Of a stretch of DNA of 64,000 bases, positions 54,753 through 63,397 are shown piece after piece. The position numbers were made by a program, and so were the translations under genes. The stretch covers positions 1 through 64,000 of the forward strand of contig CAUJCR010000034.1 in NCBI GenBank assembly GCA_963169355.1. Reading direction: 5' to 3'. Below the pieces are notes generated by a model, which was not told the origin of the DNA, ran no database searches, and saw only the letters and a program-made list of their open reading frames with translations. Source of the DNA: Bacteroidota bacterium (GTDB lineage Bacteria > Bacteroidota > Bacteroidia > B-17B0 > Aurantibacillaceae). Every line of letters begins with the position of its first letter. The first letter of the stretch is position 1.

Positions 54753-57383
54753 TTAAAAGTCAAAATTAATTTGCCCGTCTTTTCCTTTAAAATTATTTGG
54801 GTCTAATTTTTCCATTGCCCTACGGTGTAATTCCATAGGCGATAAGCCATTTCCACCGATGCTTTCATCTTCTTCCGAAAAATCTTCTAATTCAATTTCT
54901 TGTGATTCTCTTAAATTAATTTCTTTTACTTTATAAGAAGTTAATTTTTTACCCTTTGCTTTCATATTTGTAACAGGCGAAAACTCTACCAAATTAACGG
55001 TTTCATCTGGAATGTCTTTATCTTTTTGTTTTCCAAATTTCACATCAATAACTGGTTGAATTTGAGAAGTAATTAATTCAATTCTTGAATCATCGTGCTC
55101 GGTTATAATTAATGTTTTAGAAGTGGTGTTTTCAGGTAAAAAACGTTTGGTAATATATGATTTGCTTTCGCCATCATAATACACACAAGTTAAAGTTTGC
55201 TGAGGATAAAATTTTTCAATTAAAACAATATCTTCATCAAAATGATTTAACACATCATACGTATAAAGTTTATAGTATCCTTTGCTGGTAACCGTTAAAA
55301 TTTTATCTTCTCCAGCAAATTTACCTAAATACGTTCCTTTACCTTCTTTATTTAAACGATGTACAGCATCATTAAACCAATAATCTTCGGCAGCTAAAGT
55401 TGAAGCACCTTTTGTTTTTAATAATACTTTTTTTACTGCATACTTAGTAACAATATTTCCTGTAGAAGCTCTTCCTTTTACTGGAATCTCAGAAAAATCT
55501 ACATCTAACTCAAACTTGCGTAAACCCGACACTGGTTTTAAGATAACTTGAACCGTTTCTGCTTCGCCATTGGGATTAATTGTAAACCAATGTACAGTTG
55601 AATTTGGAGTACCTTTAGTTAAGTTATATTCTTTATCACGCGTAACACCTGTTACATTAAATCGTTTAATAAATGTAATTCCTTTTGGTCCATCAGTATA
55701 AATCATATTATACGTGGTGCGTTCATCATTTTTCTTAAAGATGGCAATGTGTATAATATCTTTTCCAATAAATACTTTATCAGATACTTTAAATACTTTC
55801 ATAATACCTTCTTTGGTAAAGGCAATAATATCATCTAAGTCAGAGCAATCGCAAACAAACTCATCTTTCTTTAAACTCTTACCCGCAAAGCCTTCGGCAC
55901 GATTCACATATAATTTTTCGCTAGCAATAATTACCTGTGTGGCGTTAATGGTTTCTAATTCTTTAGTTTCTGTTTTACGCTCTCTGCCGGCTCCATATTT
56001 CTTTTTTAAATTTTTGAAATACTCTACTGCATAATCTACTAAATTAGCTAAATGACCTTTTACAGCTTCAATTTTTGCTTCCAATTCTTTCATGTGTTCC
56101 TCTGCTTTAATAGTATCAAAGCGAGTAATACGAATCATTGGTATTTGAGTAAGGCGTTGTAAATCTTCATCTACAATTTCTCTTAATAATTTTTTACGAT
56201 GCGGCTTAAATCGTTCGTATAAGTATTCATATAACGACTCTCTGGTAGAATATTTTTTAAAGTCGATATACATTTCTTCTTTAATAAATATTTTTTCGAG
56301 TGAAGAAAAATGCCATTTTTCTTCAAGTTCATTTTTTTCAATTTCTAATTCGCGACGCAACAACTCTAAAGTTTGTTGAGTTGAAATTTTTAAAATTTCA
56401 CTAACGCCTAAAAAACGAGGTTTTTCATTTTCGATAATACACGCATTGGGCGAAATACTTACCTCACAATTGGTAAAGGCATATAAGGCATCAATGGTTT
56501 TATCGGGAGAAATGCCTGGTTGCAAGTGAATTAAAATCTCAACATTTTCTGCGGTATTATCCTCTACTTTTTTAATCTTTATCTTTCCCTTATCGTTTGC
56601 AGCAATAATTGAATCAATTAAAGTGCCTGTAGTAGTACTAAATGGAATCTCAGAAATAACTAAGGTTTTAGAGTTTAGTTCTTTAATACGTGCCCTAATT
56701 TTTATCTTTCCACCACGCATTCCATCTTTATAGTCGCTAAAATCGGCAATACCACCTGTTATAAAATCAGGGAAAATTTGTGCCTTGCGCCCACGAAGAA
56801 TTTGAATAGAGGCATCTATCAATTCGTTGAAATTGTGTGGTAATATTTTGGTGGCTAATCCAACGGCAATACCTTCAACACCATGCGCTAATACTAATGG
56901 AAATTTTACAGGTAAAGTTAATGGCTCTTTGTTACGACCATCATAACTCAATCCCCAATTGGTAGTTTTAGGATTAAATAAAACCTCTTGTCCAAATTTT
57001 GATAAACGAGCCTCAATGTAACGTGGTGCAGCTGCGCTATCGCCAGTTAAAATATTTCCCCAGTTACCTTGGCAATCAATTAATAAATCTTTTTGCCCCA
57101 TGGTAACTAAAGCATCGCCAATACTGGCATCGCCATGCGGATGATACTTCATTGTATTACCAATTAAATTGGCTACTTTGTTATATCTACCATCTTCTAA
57201 TTCCCACATGCTATGTAAAATACGGCGTTGTACCGGTTTTAAACCGTCCTCCATAGCTGGTACCGCACGTTCTAATATAACATAACTGGCGTAATCTATA
57301 AACCAATTTTTAAACATGCCCGATACATGTTTAACTCCACTTAATTCTTTGTGTTCTTGTTCGTTATTTGTATTCTCTTCCAT
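54753..57383 (-). CDS. parC: DNA topoisomerase IV subunit A
   Basis: This is the cleavage-religation subunit of a type IIA topoisomerase that separates linked daughter chromosomes. The 876-residue product has the N-terminal breakage domain with catalytic Tyr122 in 'AAPRYIEARLSKFG', the 'GDGLKPVQRRILHSMWELE' equivalent ('MEDGLKPVQRRILHSM'), and 'YHPHGDASIGDALVTM'. A coiled region and a C-terminal beta-pinwheel-like domain follow. The pairing with a 620-residue ATPase subunit and the absence of a GyrA box ('QRRGGKG') argue for ParC over GyrA. Confidence 0.92.
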   Translation of the reverse strand: MEENTNNEQEHKELSGVKHVSGMFKNWFIDYASYVILERAVPAMEDGLKPVQRRILHSMWELEDGRYNKVANLIGNTMKYHPHGDASIGDALVTMGQKDLLIDCQGNWGNILTGDSAAAPRYIEARLSKFGQEVLFNPKTTNWGLSYDGRNKEPLTLPVKFPLVLAHGVEGIAVGLATKILPHNFNELIDASIQILRGRKAQIFPDFITGGIADFSDYKDGMRGGKIKIRARIKELNSKTLVISEIPFSTTTGTLIDSIIAANDKGKIKIKKVEDNTAENVEILIHLQPGISPDKTIDALYAFTNCEVSISPNACIIENEKPRFLGVSEILKISTQQTLELLRRELEIEKNELEEKWHFSSLEKIFIKEEMYIDFKKYSTRESLYEYLYERFKPHRKKLLREIVDEDLQRLTQIPMIRITRFDTIKAEEHMKELEAKIEAVKGHLANLVDYAVEYFKNLKKKYGAGRERKTETKELETINATQVIIASEKLYVNRAEGFAGKSLKKDEFVCDCSDLDDIIAFTKEGIMKVFKVSDKVFIGKDIIHIAIFKKNDERTTYNMIYTDGPKGITFIKRFNVTGVTRDKEYNLTKGTPNSTVHWFTINPNGEAETVQVILKPVSGLRKFELDVDFSEIPVKGRASTGNIVTKYAVKKVLLKTKGASTLAAEDYWFNDAVHRLNKEGKGTYLGKFAGEDKILTVTSKGYYKLYTYDVLNHFDEDIVLIEKFYPQQTLTCVYYDGESKSYITKRFLPENTTSKTLIITEHDDSRIELITSQIQPVIDVKFGKQKDKDIPDETVNLVEFSPVTNMKAKGKKLTSYKVKEINLRESQEIELEDFSEEDESIGGNGLSPMELHRRAMEKLDPNNFKGKDGQINFDF

Positions 57384-57471
57384 TATTCTTAAATCAATTT
57401 TTAAACAATTTACAACTTTAATAGGCTTAGTGAGTTGCTTTATTAATTACAGGCCTATCCAAATTGAAAAT

Positions 57472-59334
57472 TTATTTCACTAACTCCTCTTCTAAATCTT
57501 TCTCAATAACAAGGTTATCAATTATAAATTCCTGACGCTCTTGTGTATTTTTTCCCATGTAATAATTTAATAACTGCTGAATAGAGGCTTGTTGATCAAT
57601 TAACACAGGCTCTAAACGAATATCTTTTCCAATAAATAATTTAAACTCATCGGGCGATATTTCTCCTAAACCTTTAAATCGAGTAATTTCGGGCTTAGGG
57701 CCAAGTTTTGCAATAGCCGCTTTGCGTTCTTCATCGCTATAACAATAAATGGTTTCTTTTTTATTTCTCACTCTAAACAATGGTGTTTGCAAAATATACA
57801 CATGGCCATTTTTTACTAAATCTGGAAAAAATTGCAAAAAGAAAGTTAATAGTAATAAACGAATGTGCATACCATCTACATCGGCATCGGTAGCAATTAC
57901 TACATGGTTATATCTTAAATCTTCTAAAGAATCTTCAATATTTAAAGCAGCTTGCAATAAATTAAACTCTTCGTTTTCATACACTACTTTTTTCCCAAGG
58001 CCAAAACAGTTTAATGGTTTTCCTTTTAAGCTAAATACGGCTTGCGTGTTTACATCACGTGTTTTAGTAATAGAACCACTAGCCGAGTCTCCCTCGCAAA
58101 TAAAAATAGTTGTTTCGTGGGCACGTGGATTTTTAGAATCATCTAAGTGTACTCGGCAATCGCGTAATTTACGATTGTGTAGTGATGATTTTTTAGCACG
58201 CTCGCGGGCTAGTTTTTGAATCCCAGAAAGTTCTTTTCGTTCACGCTCATTCGCAATTATTTTTGCCTCAATGGCTTTAGCAATTTCAGGATTTTTATGT
58301 AAGTAATTATCTAATTGTTGCTTAATAAAATCGCCTACAAATGAGCGCATGGATTGTCCGCCTGGTGCAATTTCTTGCGAACCAAGTTTAGTTTTAGTTT
58401 GCGATTCAAAAACGGGTTCTTGCACTTTTACCGAAATAGCCGCCACAATAGATTTACGGACATCTGTTGGATCAAAATCTTTTTTATAAAACTCACGCAC
58501 CGTTTTTACAACCGCCTCTCTAAATGCTGCTTGATGTGTACCGCCCTGAGTAGTGTATTGCCCATTAACATACGAATAATACTCTTCCGAAAAATGTTCG
58601 TTGCTATGCGTCATTGCTAACTCAATATCATCGCCTTTTAAATGAATGATGGGATATAAAATTTCACCAGTAATATTTTTTTCTAATAAATCTTTTAATC
58701 CATTATCCGATTTATAAACGGCCTCATTAAAATAAAGCGTAAGCCCTGTATTTAAAAAGGCATAATTCCACAACATTCTATCAATGTACTCGTGTACAAA
58801 ATGATACTTTTTAAAAATAGTATCATCGGGTTTAAACTCCACATAAGTACCATTGGCTTCGGTAGTAGATTGCACCTTGCTTTCTTTTAATAATTCGCCT
58901 TTCGAAAACTCAGCGGTTTTGCATTGTCCATCGCGGTAAGCAATTACTTTAAAATGAGTGGATAAAGCATTTACAGCCTTAGTACCTACTCCATTTAAAC
59001 CAATAGATTTTTTAAAGGCATCGCTATCGTATTTTCCACCTGTATTAATTTTAGAAACCACATCTACTAATTTGCCTAATGGAATACCACGCCCGTAATC
59101 TCTAATGGACACCATACCTTCTTTAACTGTTACTTCAATTTTTTTTCCGGCACCCATCATAAACTCATCAATAGAGTTATCCATTACCTCTTTTATCAAT
59201 ACATAAATACCATCATCAAAAGCCGAACCGTCGCCCAACTTACCAATGTACATACCTGGGCGCATACGAATATGCTCTTTCCAATCTAACGACTTAATGC
59301 TATCCTCATTATAATTTCCTACTTGTTTTGCCAT
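57472..59334 (-). CDS. parE: DNA topoisomerase IV subunit B
   Basis: The ATPase subunit that drives strand passage. The 620-residue product has the GHKL ATPase motifs '[14 protein letters not shown]', 'DYGRGIPLG' and '[14 protein letters not shown]', a transducer segment with '[15 protein letters not shown]', and the TOPRIM motifs '[12 protein letters not shown]' and '[20 protein letters not shown]', then '[13 protein letters not shown]'. It precedes parC by 88 bases on the same strand. A perfect long inverted repeat lies just upstream. Confidence 0.94.
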   Translation of the reverse strand: MAKQVGNYNEDSIKSLDWKEHIRMRPGMYIGKLGDGSAFDDGIYVLIKEVMDNSIDEFMMGAGKKIEVTVKEGMVSIRDYGRGIPLGKLVDVVSKINTGGKYDSDAFKKSIGLNGVGTKAVNALSTHFKVIAYRDGQCKTAEFSKGELLKESKVQSTTEANGTYVEFKPDDTIFKKYHFVHEYIDRMLWNYAFLNTGLTLYFNEAVYKSDNGLKDLLEKNITGEILYPIIHLKGDDIELAMTHSNEHFSEEYYSYVNGQYTTQGGTHQAAFREAVVKTVREFYKKDFDPTDVRKSIVAAISVKVQEPVFESQTKTKLGSQEIAPGGQSMRSFVGDFIKQQLDNYLHKNPEIAKAIEAKIIANERERKELSGIQKLARERAKKSSLHNRKLRDCRVHLDDSKNPRAHETTIFICEGDSASGSITKTRDVNTQAVFSLKGKPLNCFGLGKKVVYENEEFNLLQAALNIEDSLEDLRYNHVVIATDADVDGMHIRLLLLTFFLQFFPDLVKNGHVYILQTPLFRVRNKKETIYCYSDEERKAAIAKLGPKPEITRFKGLGEISPDEFKLFIGKDIRLEPVLIDQQASIQQLLNYYMGKNTQERQEFIIDNLVIEKDLEEELVK

Positions 59335-59357
59335 ATCTTTTTAATTTAAAAATTAAG

Positions 59358-59399
59358 AAGTCAAAATTTAAAAGAGAACGTACTTTTAAATTTTGACTT
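59358..59399 (-). terminator. Long perfect inverted repeat between the AIM24 gene and parE
   Basis: AAGTCAAAATTTAAAAG (59358-59374) pairs over 17 bases with its exact complement at 59383-59399 around an 8-base loop. On the minus strand it begins four bases behind the AIM24 stop and has a poor T run, so it may be a terminator or an mRNA end-stabilising hairpin. Confidence 0.55.
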
Positions 59400-59403
59400 A
59401 TTT

Positions 59404-60180
59404 TTAGTCACCATCTAATAAATTTCCTAAGCCACCTAAAATACTTCCTTCTTCTTTACGACTACCAGTGCCATAAGATAAAATTCTACCAGCTAATCGA
59501 CTAATAGGTAAAGTTTGAATCCACACTTTTCCTGGCCCTCTTAACACTGCATAGAAAATTCCTTCGCCACCAAAAATCGTATTTTTAATTCCGCCTACAA
59601 ATTGTATATCGTATTGCACGTTAGCTGTAAAAGCTACAATACAACCAGTATCTATTTTTAAAATTTCGCCAGCTTGTAAATCCTTTTCAATTACATGACC
59701 TCCACTATGCACAAAGGCTAAACCATCGCCTTCTAACTTTTGCATAATAAAGCCCTCGCCACCAAATAAGCCTGTACCCAATTTCTTTTGAAACTCAATA
59801 CCTACCGAAACGCCTTTGGCAGCACACAAAAAAGAATCTTTTTGGCAAATAATTTTATTACCTAATTGTTGCAAATTCATAGGAATAATTTTACCAGAGT
59901 AAGGCGCTGCAAAGGTTACTTGCCTTTTGCCTTGCCCCACATTGGTGTAAATGGTCATAAATAAATTTTCGCCAGTAAGTAAGCGTTTACCTGCTGTAAA
60001 TAATTTATTCATAAACCCTTTATGATTGCCATCGCCAAACATGGTTTCCATTTGCACGCCATCAGTCATCATCATAAAACTGCCTGGCTCAGCAATCACC
60101 GATTCTTGAGGGTCTAACTCAATTTCTACGCACTGCATTTCCTCGCCATGCAATTTGTAATCTATTTCGTGATTATTCAT
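59404..60180 (-). CDS. AIM24/TIGR00266-family protein
   Basis: The 258-residue product is soluble and beta-rich, with 'MQCVEIELDPQESVIAEPGSFMMM', 'GKIIPMNLQQLGNKIICQKDSFLCAA', 'GLFGGEGFIMQKLEGDGLAFVHSGG' and 'DTGCIVAFTANVQYDIQFVGG'. These are the hallmarks of the AIM24 family, whose biochemical role is not settled; the yeast relative is mitochondrial. A Gly-rich C-terminus ('EGSILGGLGNLLDGD') ends it. It appears to be its own unit. Confidence 0.93.
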   Translation of the reverse strand: MNNHEIDYKLHGEEMQCVEIELDPQESVIAEPGSFMMMTDGVQMETMFGDGNHKGFMNKLFTAGKRLLTGENLFMTIYTNVGQGKRQVTFAAPYSGKIIPMNLQQLGNKIICQKDSFLCAAKGVSVGIEFQKKLGTGLFGGEGFIMQKLEGDGLAFVHSGGHVIEKDLQAGEILKIDTGCIVAFTANVQYDIQFVGGIKNTIFGGEGIFYAVLRGPGKVWIQTLPISRLAGRILSYGTGSRKEEGSILGGLGNLLDGD

Positions 60181-60212
60181 AGTTATTTATTATTTAAAAA
60201 ATAAAAACTCTA

Positions 60213-60230
60213 AAAAAGGCGAAAGCCTTT
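60213..60230 (-). terminator. Small hairpin with GNRA-type tetraloop
   Basis: AAAGGC-GAAA-GCCTTT on the plus strand. On the minus strand it reads AAAGGC-TTTC-GCC followed by six T's, a usable terminator for the restriction-modification transcript, whose last stop lies about 260 bases upstream. Confidence 0.6.
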
Positions 60231-60392
60231 ATAGATTTGATTTTTAACCCTCCAAATTTAGAAAAATTACACTTAACGTATGGCTATATTTATTCACAAT
60301 ACAGTTGTTGTAAACTATTACTAAACCCTAGCAATAGCAAGTGTTTAGAGGAATAAAAATAATGTATTAACAATCTAACTCAAATTACTCAA

Positions 60393-60416
60393 TAGCAATT
60401 CTATTACAAGCTAAAA
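60393..60416. repeat. Second copy of the 24-base palindrome-arm sequence
   Basis: Twenty-three of 24 bases match 7787-7810 in the palindromic element; the only difference is A for G. Only this short arm is present here, with no matching second arm. Confidence 0.6.
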
Positions 60417-60492
60417 CTAACTGATTATTGTTTTAAAAATTCTAATATATTTATAGTATTACGTCCTCCAAGTAAAATGTAGAAGTTACATA

Positions 60493-61116
60493 TCATCTGA
60501 GTAATTTTACTTTTTCTGTGGTAATTACTTGATTACTTTCAATCACTTTCACTGTGGGTGGGTCAGAGAACTCAAATGTTTTTAGTTCTTTAATTAAATC
60601 GTCAAATTCAGATGATGTGGCTACAATAACATTATCTAATCCAATAACATCACCACTCTTTATTTTTGCTTTTACACTTTTAGCTTCGTTTTCTTCGAGA
60701 GTTATTAAATAACTTAATGCTTTTCTGTGTACATATTTTAGAGCAATAGCTTCCAAATCTGCTTGTTTATAACGCTCACGTAGGCTCGTCTTCACGCTCC
60801 AGCAAATCGGTCCCCTTTCGCTTGTATAAAACATGAGGTCATAAATTACGTTAGGTACAAATGCTACTTTTGCACTCATATAAATTGGTAAAATGTTTTC
60901 ACGAACGCAAAGCGTTGCTAAAATATATTCAAAAACTTTACCATTTAAGTTATTATTTCTATCTGAATGTTTAGAATAAACGCTCCAATATTTTGCCACA
61001 TATTCAGATGGTTTTTTATACTCAACTTTTAAGAAATTGGGAAATAGACTATCAAAAACTTGCTCTGCCTTATTATCCTTACCAATAGTAATACTTAACT
61101 CATTTAATTTTCCCAT
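60493..61116 (-). CDS. Type II restriction endonuclease, partner of the cytosine methyltransferase
   Basis: The 207-residue product starts inside the methyltransferase stop (TAATG). It is mixed alpha/beta. A plausible nuclease core is E63 in 'NGKVFEYILATL', D93 in 'NVIYDLMFY', S107/K109 in 'CWSVKTS' and E122 in 'KQADLEAIAL'. The K-x12-E spacing and the Ser in place of the usual Glu recall the SsoII/PspGI/EcoRII/NgoMIV group of enzymes, which cut CCNGG, CCWGG or related sites and pair with Dcm-like methylases. I do not recognise an exact homologue, so the target site is unknown. The gene is intact. Confidence 0.65.
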   Translation of the reverse strand: MGKLNELSITIGKDNKAEQVFDSLFPNFLKVEYKKPSEYVAKYWSVYSKHSDRNNNLNGKVFEYILATLCVRENILPIYMSAKVAFVPNVIYDLMFYTSERGPICWSVKTSLRERYKQADLEAIALKYVHRKALSYLITLEENEAKSVKAKIKSGDVIGLDNVIVATSSEFDDLIKELKTFEFSDPPTVKVIESNQVITTEKVKLLR

Positions 61117-62384
61117 TATTCAATCATATCTAATAATTTTATTATTTCTTTAGCTGTTGCTTGAATTGCAGGAACAGCAACAGAGTTTCCAAATTGTTTA
61201 TATGCAGAGGCGTCTGCAACTGGTATGATAAAATTATCTGGAAACCCTTGCAATCTTGCCCACTCTCTTGGCGTCATTTTTCGAATTCCTTCTTTATTAA
61301 CTTCACCTTTAATATGAGTGGTGGGTGTAAAATCTTTGAGGCGATGATCATAAACTAAATTTCGCTCTCTCCCCATTCCGCCAACTACAATTGCGTTTGC
61401 AATGCCTTTATCTGAAATTACCTCATATCCAAAACCGTTTCCTTTACTTTCATGTCTAGCCTTATGATTATGTAAAGTTTGTAAATATTGAGTAGAAAGA
61501 AAATATTTTGTTGCAGGAACCTTTTTTTCTTTAACATCAGCAAACTTTACTTTAATATTTGTTGATTTTGGATATTCAAAAGTTGTTATACCAATATCTT
61601 TTCTAAATCCAACTATAAAAATCCTTTCTCTATTTTGTGGTACTCCGAAATCTTTTGCATTAACAATTCGAGGTTCAGGAACGAAATACCCTAAATCATT
61701 GCGTAAAACATTTAAAATTGTTTCGAGTGTCTTACCTTTATCATGATTACGTAACCCCTTTACATTCTCAAGAAAAAATGCTTTGGGTTGTTTGCGCTTT
61801 ATAATTTCAGCCACATCAAAAAATAAAGTTCCTCGGGTATCTTCAAAACCACCTCTTCTTCCAGCAATTGAAAATGCTTGGCAAGGAAATCCAGCACATA
61901 AAATATCAAAACCGTTAGGTATATAAGATTTTGTTTTTTCATTTGTAATATCGCCAAAAGGTGTTTCTCCAAAATTCGCTTTATAAGTTCGTTTTGCTTC
62001 TCTGTCCCACTCGCTGGTAAATACACATTTTCCTCCTAAATTTTGCATTGCTAAGCGAAACCCCCCAATCCCTGCAAATAAATCTATAAAACTAAACTTA
62101 TGTTTTTTTACAGGCGGAAAAGGAACTTGAAAAGTATCAAATATTCCGTATTGCAAAGCTTCCTCGGCAGCCCTCAATGTAACGGCCTCATCAGGGAATT
62201 TATATTCCAGAATTTCTTTTGTAAGCTTAACGGCTTCTTTTTTATAAAATTTAGAAACTCCATTTGTGTTATTATGTAGATAATGAGTAAATGCTGCCTC
62301 GTTAAAATTTTCAGGCTCCTCTATACGCTTCCTAAACAACTTATCATTTAACGTATCTAGTGATATTTTCTCTTTTACTTTCAT
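61116..62384 (-). CDS. C5 cytosine DNA methyltransferase, Dcm-like
   Basis: The 422-residue protein has the cytosine C5 methylase motifs: 'FIDLFAGIGGFRLAM' (motif I, 99-113), the catalytic 'GFPCQAFS' with Cys168 (motif IV), 'FFLENVKGL' (ENV, motif VI, 206-208), 'QNRERIFIVGF' (motif VIII) and 'QFGNSVAVPA' (motif X). 'CVFTSEWDREAKRTYKANFG' and 'QGTLFFDV'-like 'RGTLFFDVAEII' are closest to the Dcm group, which methylates CCWGG or related sites. An extra 95 or so N-terminal residues precede motif I. It protects host DNA from the endonuclease encoded behind it. Confidence 0.93.
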   Translation of the reverse strand: MKVKEKISLDTLNDKLFRKRIEEPENFNEAAFTHYLHNNTNGVSKFYKKEAVKLTKEILEYKFPDEAVTLRAAEEALQYGIFDTFQVPFPPVKKHKFSFIDLFAGIGGFRLAMQNLGGKCVFTSEWDREAKRTYKANFGETPFGDITNEKTKSYIPNGFDILCAGFPCQAFSIAGRRGGFEDTRGTLFFDVAEIIKRKQPKAFFLENVKGLRNHDKGKTLETILNVLRNDLGYFVPEPRIVNAKDFGVPQNRERIFIVGFRKDIGITTFEYPKSTNIKVKFADVKEKKVPATKYFLSTQYLQTLHNHKARHESKGNGFGYEVISDKGIANAIVVGGMGRERNLVYDHRLKDFTPTTHIKGEVNKEGIRKMTPREWARLQGFPDNFIIPVADASAYKQFGNSVAVPAIQATAKEIIKLLDMIE

Positions 62385-62750
62385 TCTTACGACTATATTC
62401 TTTACTCAATTACTAAAATGCAACTTAATAAACATTTTGCTATTCTAATCTCTTCGAAGATATAAAGAGATTATTAACTCTACAAAAAAACTTAGGTCTT
62501 TATTTATGCACAAATCTCAGTAAATCGCCACTTATTTAAAATCAATATTGCCAATTATTTCGGTTGTATCAAATGGTTTAAACCAATCGGCACCCACTTT
62601 GTTTTTTAGTTCTTCTTCTCTTATGTTTTTATACTTCATTTTTAAAAGTAATGATACTGTTCTTAAAAAAATATACTTGCAATTTACAGTGTAGCGATGT
62701 TTTTTACTAGTATAAAAGTGGTAATTATTAACAATAAAATTAAAAAAAAA
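62385..62750. other. 366-base intergenic stretch between R-M genes and FMN reductase
   Basis: No complete gene. It contains only the 35-codon stump at 62532-62639 and AT-rich DNA. A possible minus-strand promoter is a TATATTTTT stretch near 62667-62675, upstream of the stump. Nothing else was recognised. Confidence 0.6.
62532..62639 (-). pseudogene. Stump of an N6-methylase/restriction gene (first 35 codons)
   Basis: A 35-codon frame begins 'MKYKNIREEELKNKV' and continues 'GADWFKPFDTTEIIGNIDF' before a stop. This closely matches, from memory, the start of a family of large Bacteroidota type II restriction-methylase proteins, which continue 'DFCVA...' for hundreds of residues. Everything after 'NIDF' is missing. 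It lies 148 bases upstream of the Dcm-like gene on the same strand, so it seems to be a relic of an R-M gene at this locus. Confidence 0.6.
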
Positions 62751-63278
62751 CTAGAACTTCAAAAAGCCATCTACTTGAAGGCTAATTACACGTTGAGTTT
62801 CTGCATCGTTTATTAATCCATTAACATCCATTAAAGTATCTACTTTGCTAATGGGTAATTTGTTATGATATACATTTATTTTTAAGTAATTTAAAATATT
62901 GGTTAAATGTTCCATGCCTCTTAAATTTCCAGCTCTACCTGTTGAAACACCCACCAAACAAGCTTTTTTATCCCACCAAGTTTTTGGAGGAATGGCATCT
63001 AAAAATACTTTTAAAATACCTGCAAAACTGCCGTTGTACTCGGGCAACACAAAAATAAATTTTTGCTGAGGTTCAATGTGTAAATCTATTAATTTTTGAA
63101 AATCAACCGAACGTTTACCAAACAAATCACTATGTAAAAAAGACTCTGGAAGATTTTTTAAACTCAATAAATCAACCTTTATTCCTTTGTTGGTTAATTC
63201 AGAAATATAGTATTTTGCTACTTTTTCGGTATTGCTATCGGGCCTATGGGTGGCAGATATAACTGTAATTGAGTGCAT
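62751..63278 (-). CDS. NADPH-dependent FMN reductase family protein
   Basis: The 175-residue protein is a flavodoxin-like reductase. 'VISATHRPDSNTEKVAKYYI' is the phosphate-binding turn, 'FVLPEYNGSFAGILKVFLDAIP' carries the typical 'PEYN' motif, and 'CLVGVSTGRAGNLRGMEHL' is the second flavin/nicotinamide segment. It reduces FMN or quinones using NADPH; the true acceptor is unknown. It is divergent from the UPF0173 gene. Confidence 0.92.
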   Translation of the reverse strand: MHSITVISATHRPDSNTEKVAKYYISELTNKGIKVDLLSLKNLPESFLHSDLFGKRSVDFQKLIDLHIEPQQKFIFVLPEYNGSFAGILKVFLDAIPPKTWWDKKACLVGVSTGRAGNLRGMEHLTNILNYLKINVYHNKLPISKVDTLMDVNGLINDAETQRVISLQVDGFLKF

Positions 63279-63397
63279 TATATTATTAACATTTTAGCAA
63301 AGTTATGAATTTTACTGTTAAAAACTAAAATCTAAAAAACACTAAGAATACCTTAAATTTACTGGATTAGATTATTAACGTTATTAGGGACTTTGTT

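Larger units (their letters stand above)
60181..60492. other. 312-base intergenic stretch, no gene
   Basis: Between the AIM24 gene and the restriction gene I see no coding frame. It contains the GGC-GAAA-GCC hairpin at 60213-60230 and, at 60393-60416, the 24-base copy of the palindromic element of 7768-7938. The rest is AT-rich without recognisable structure. Confidence 0.7.
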
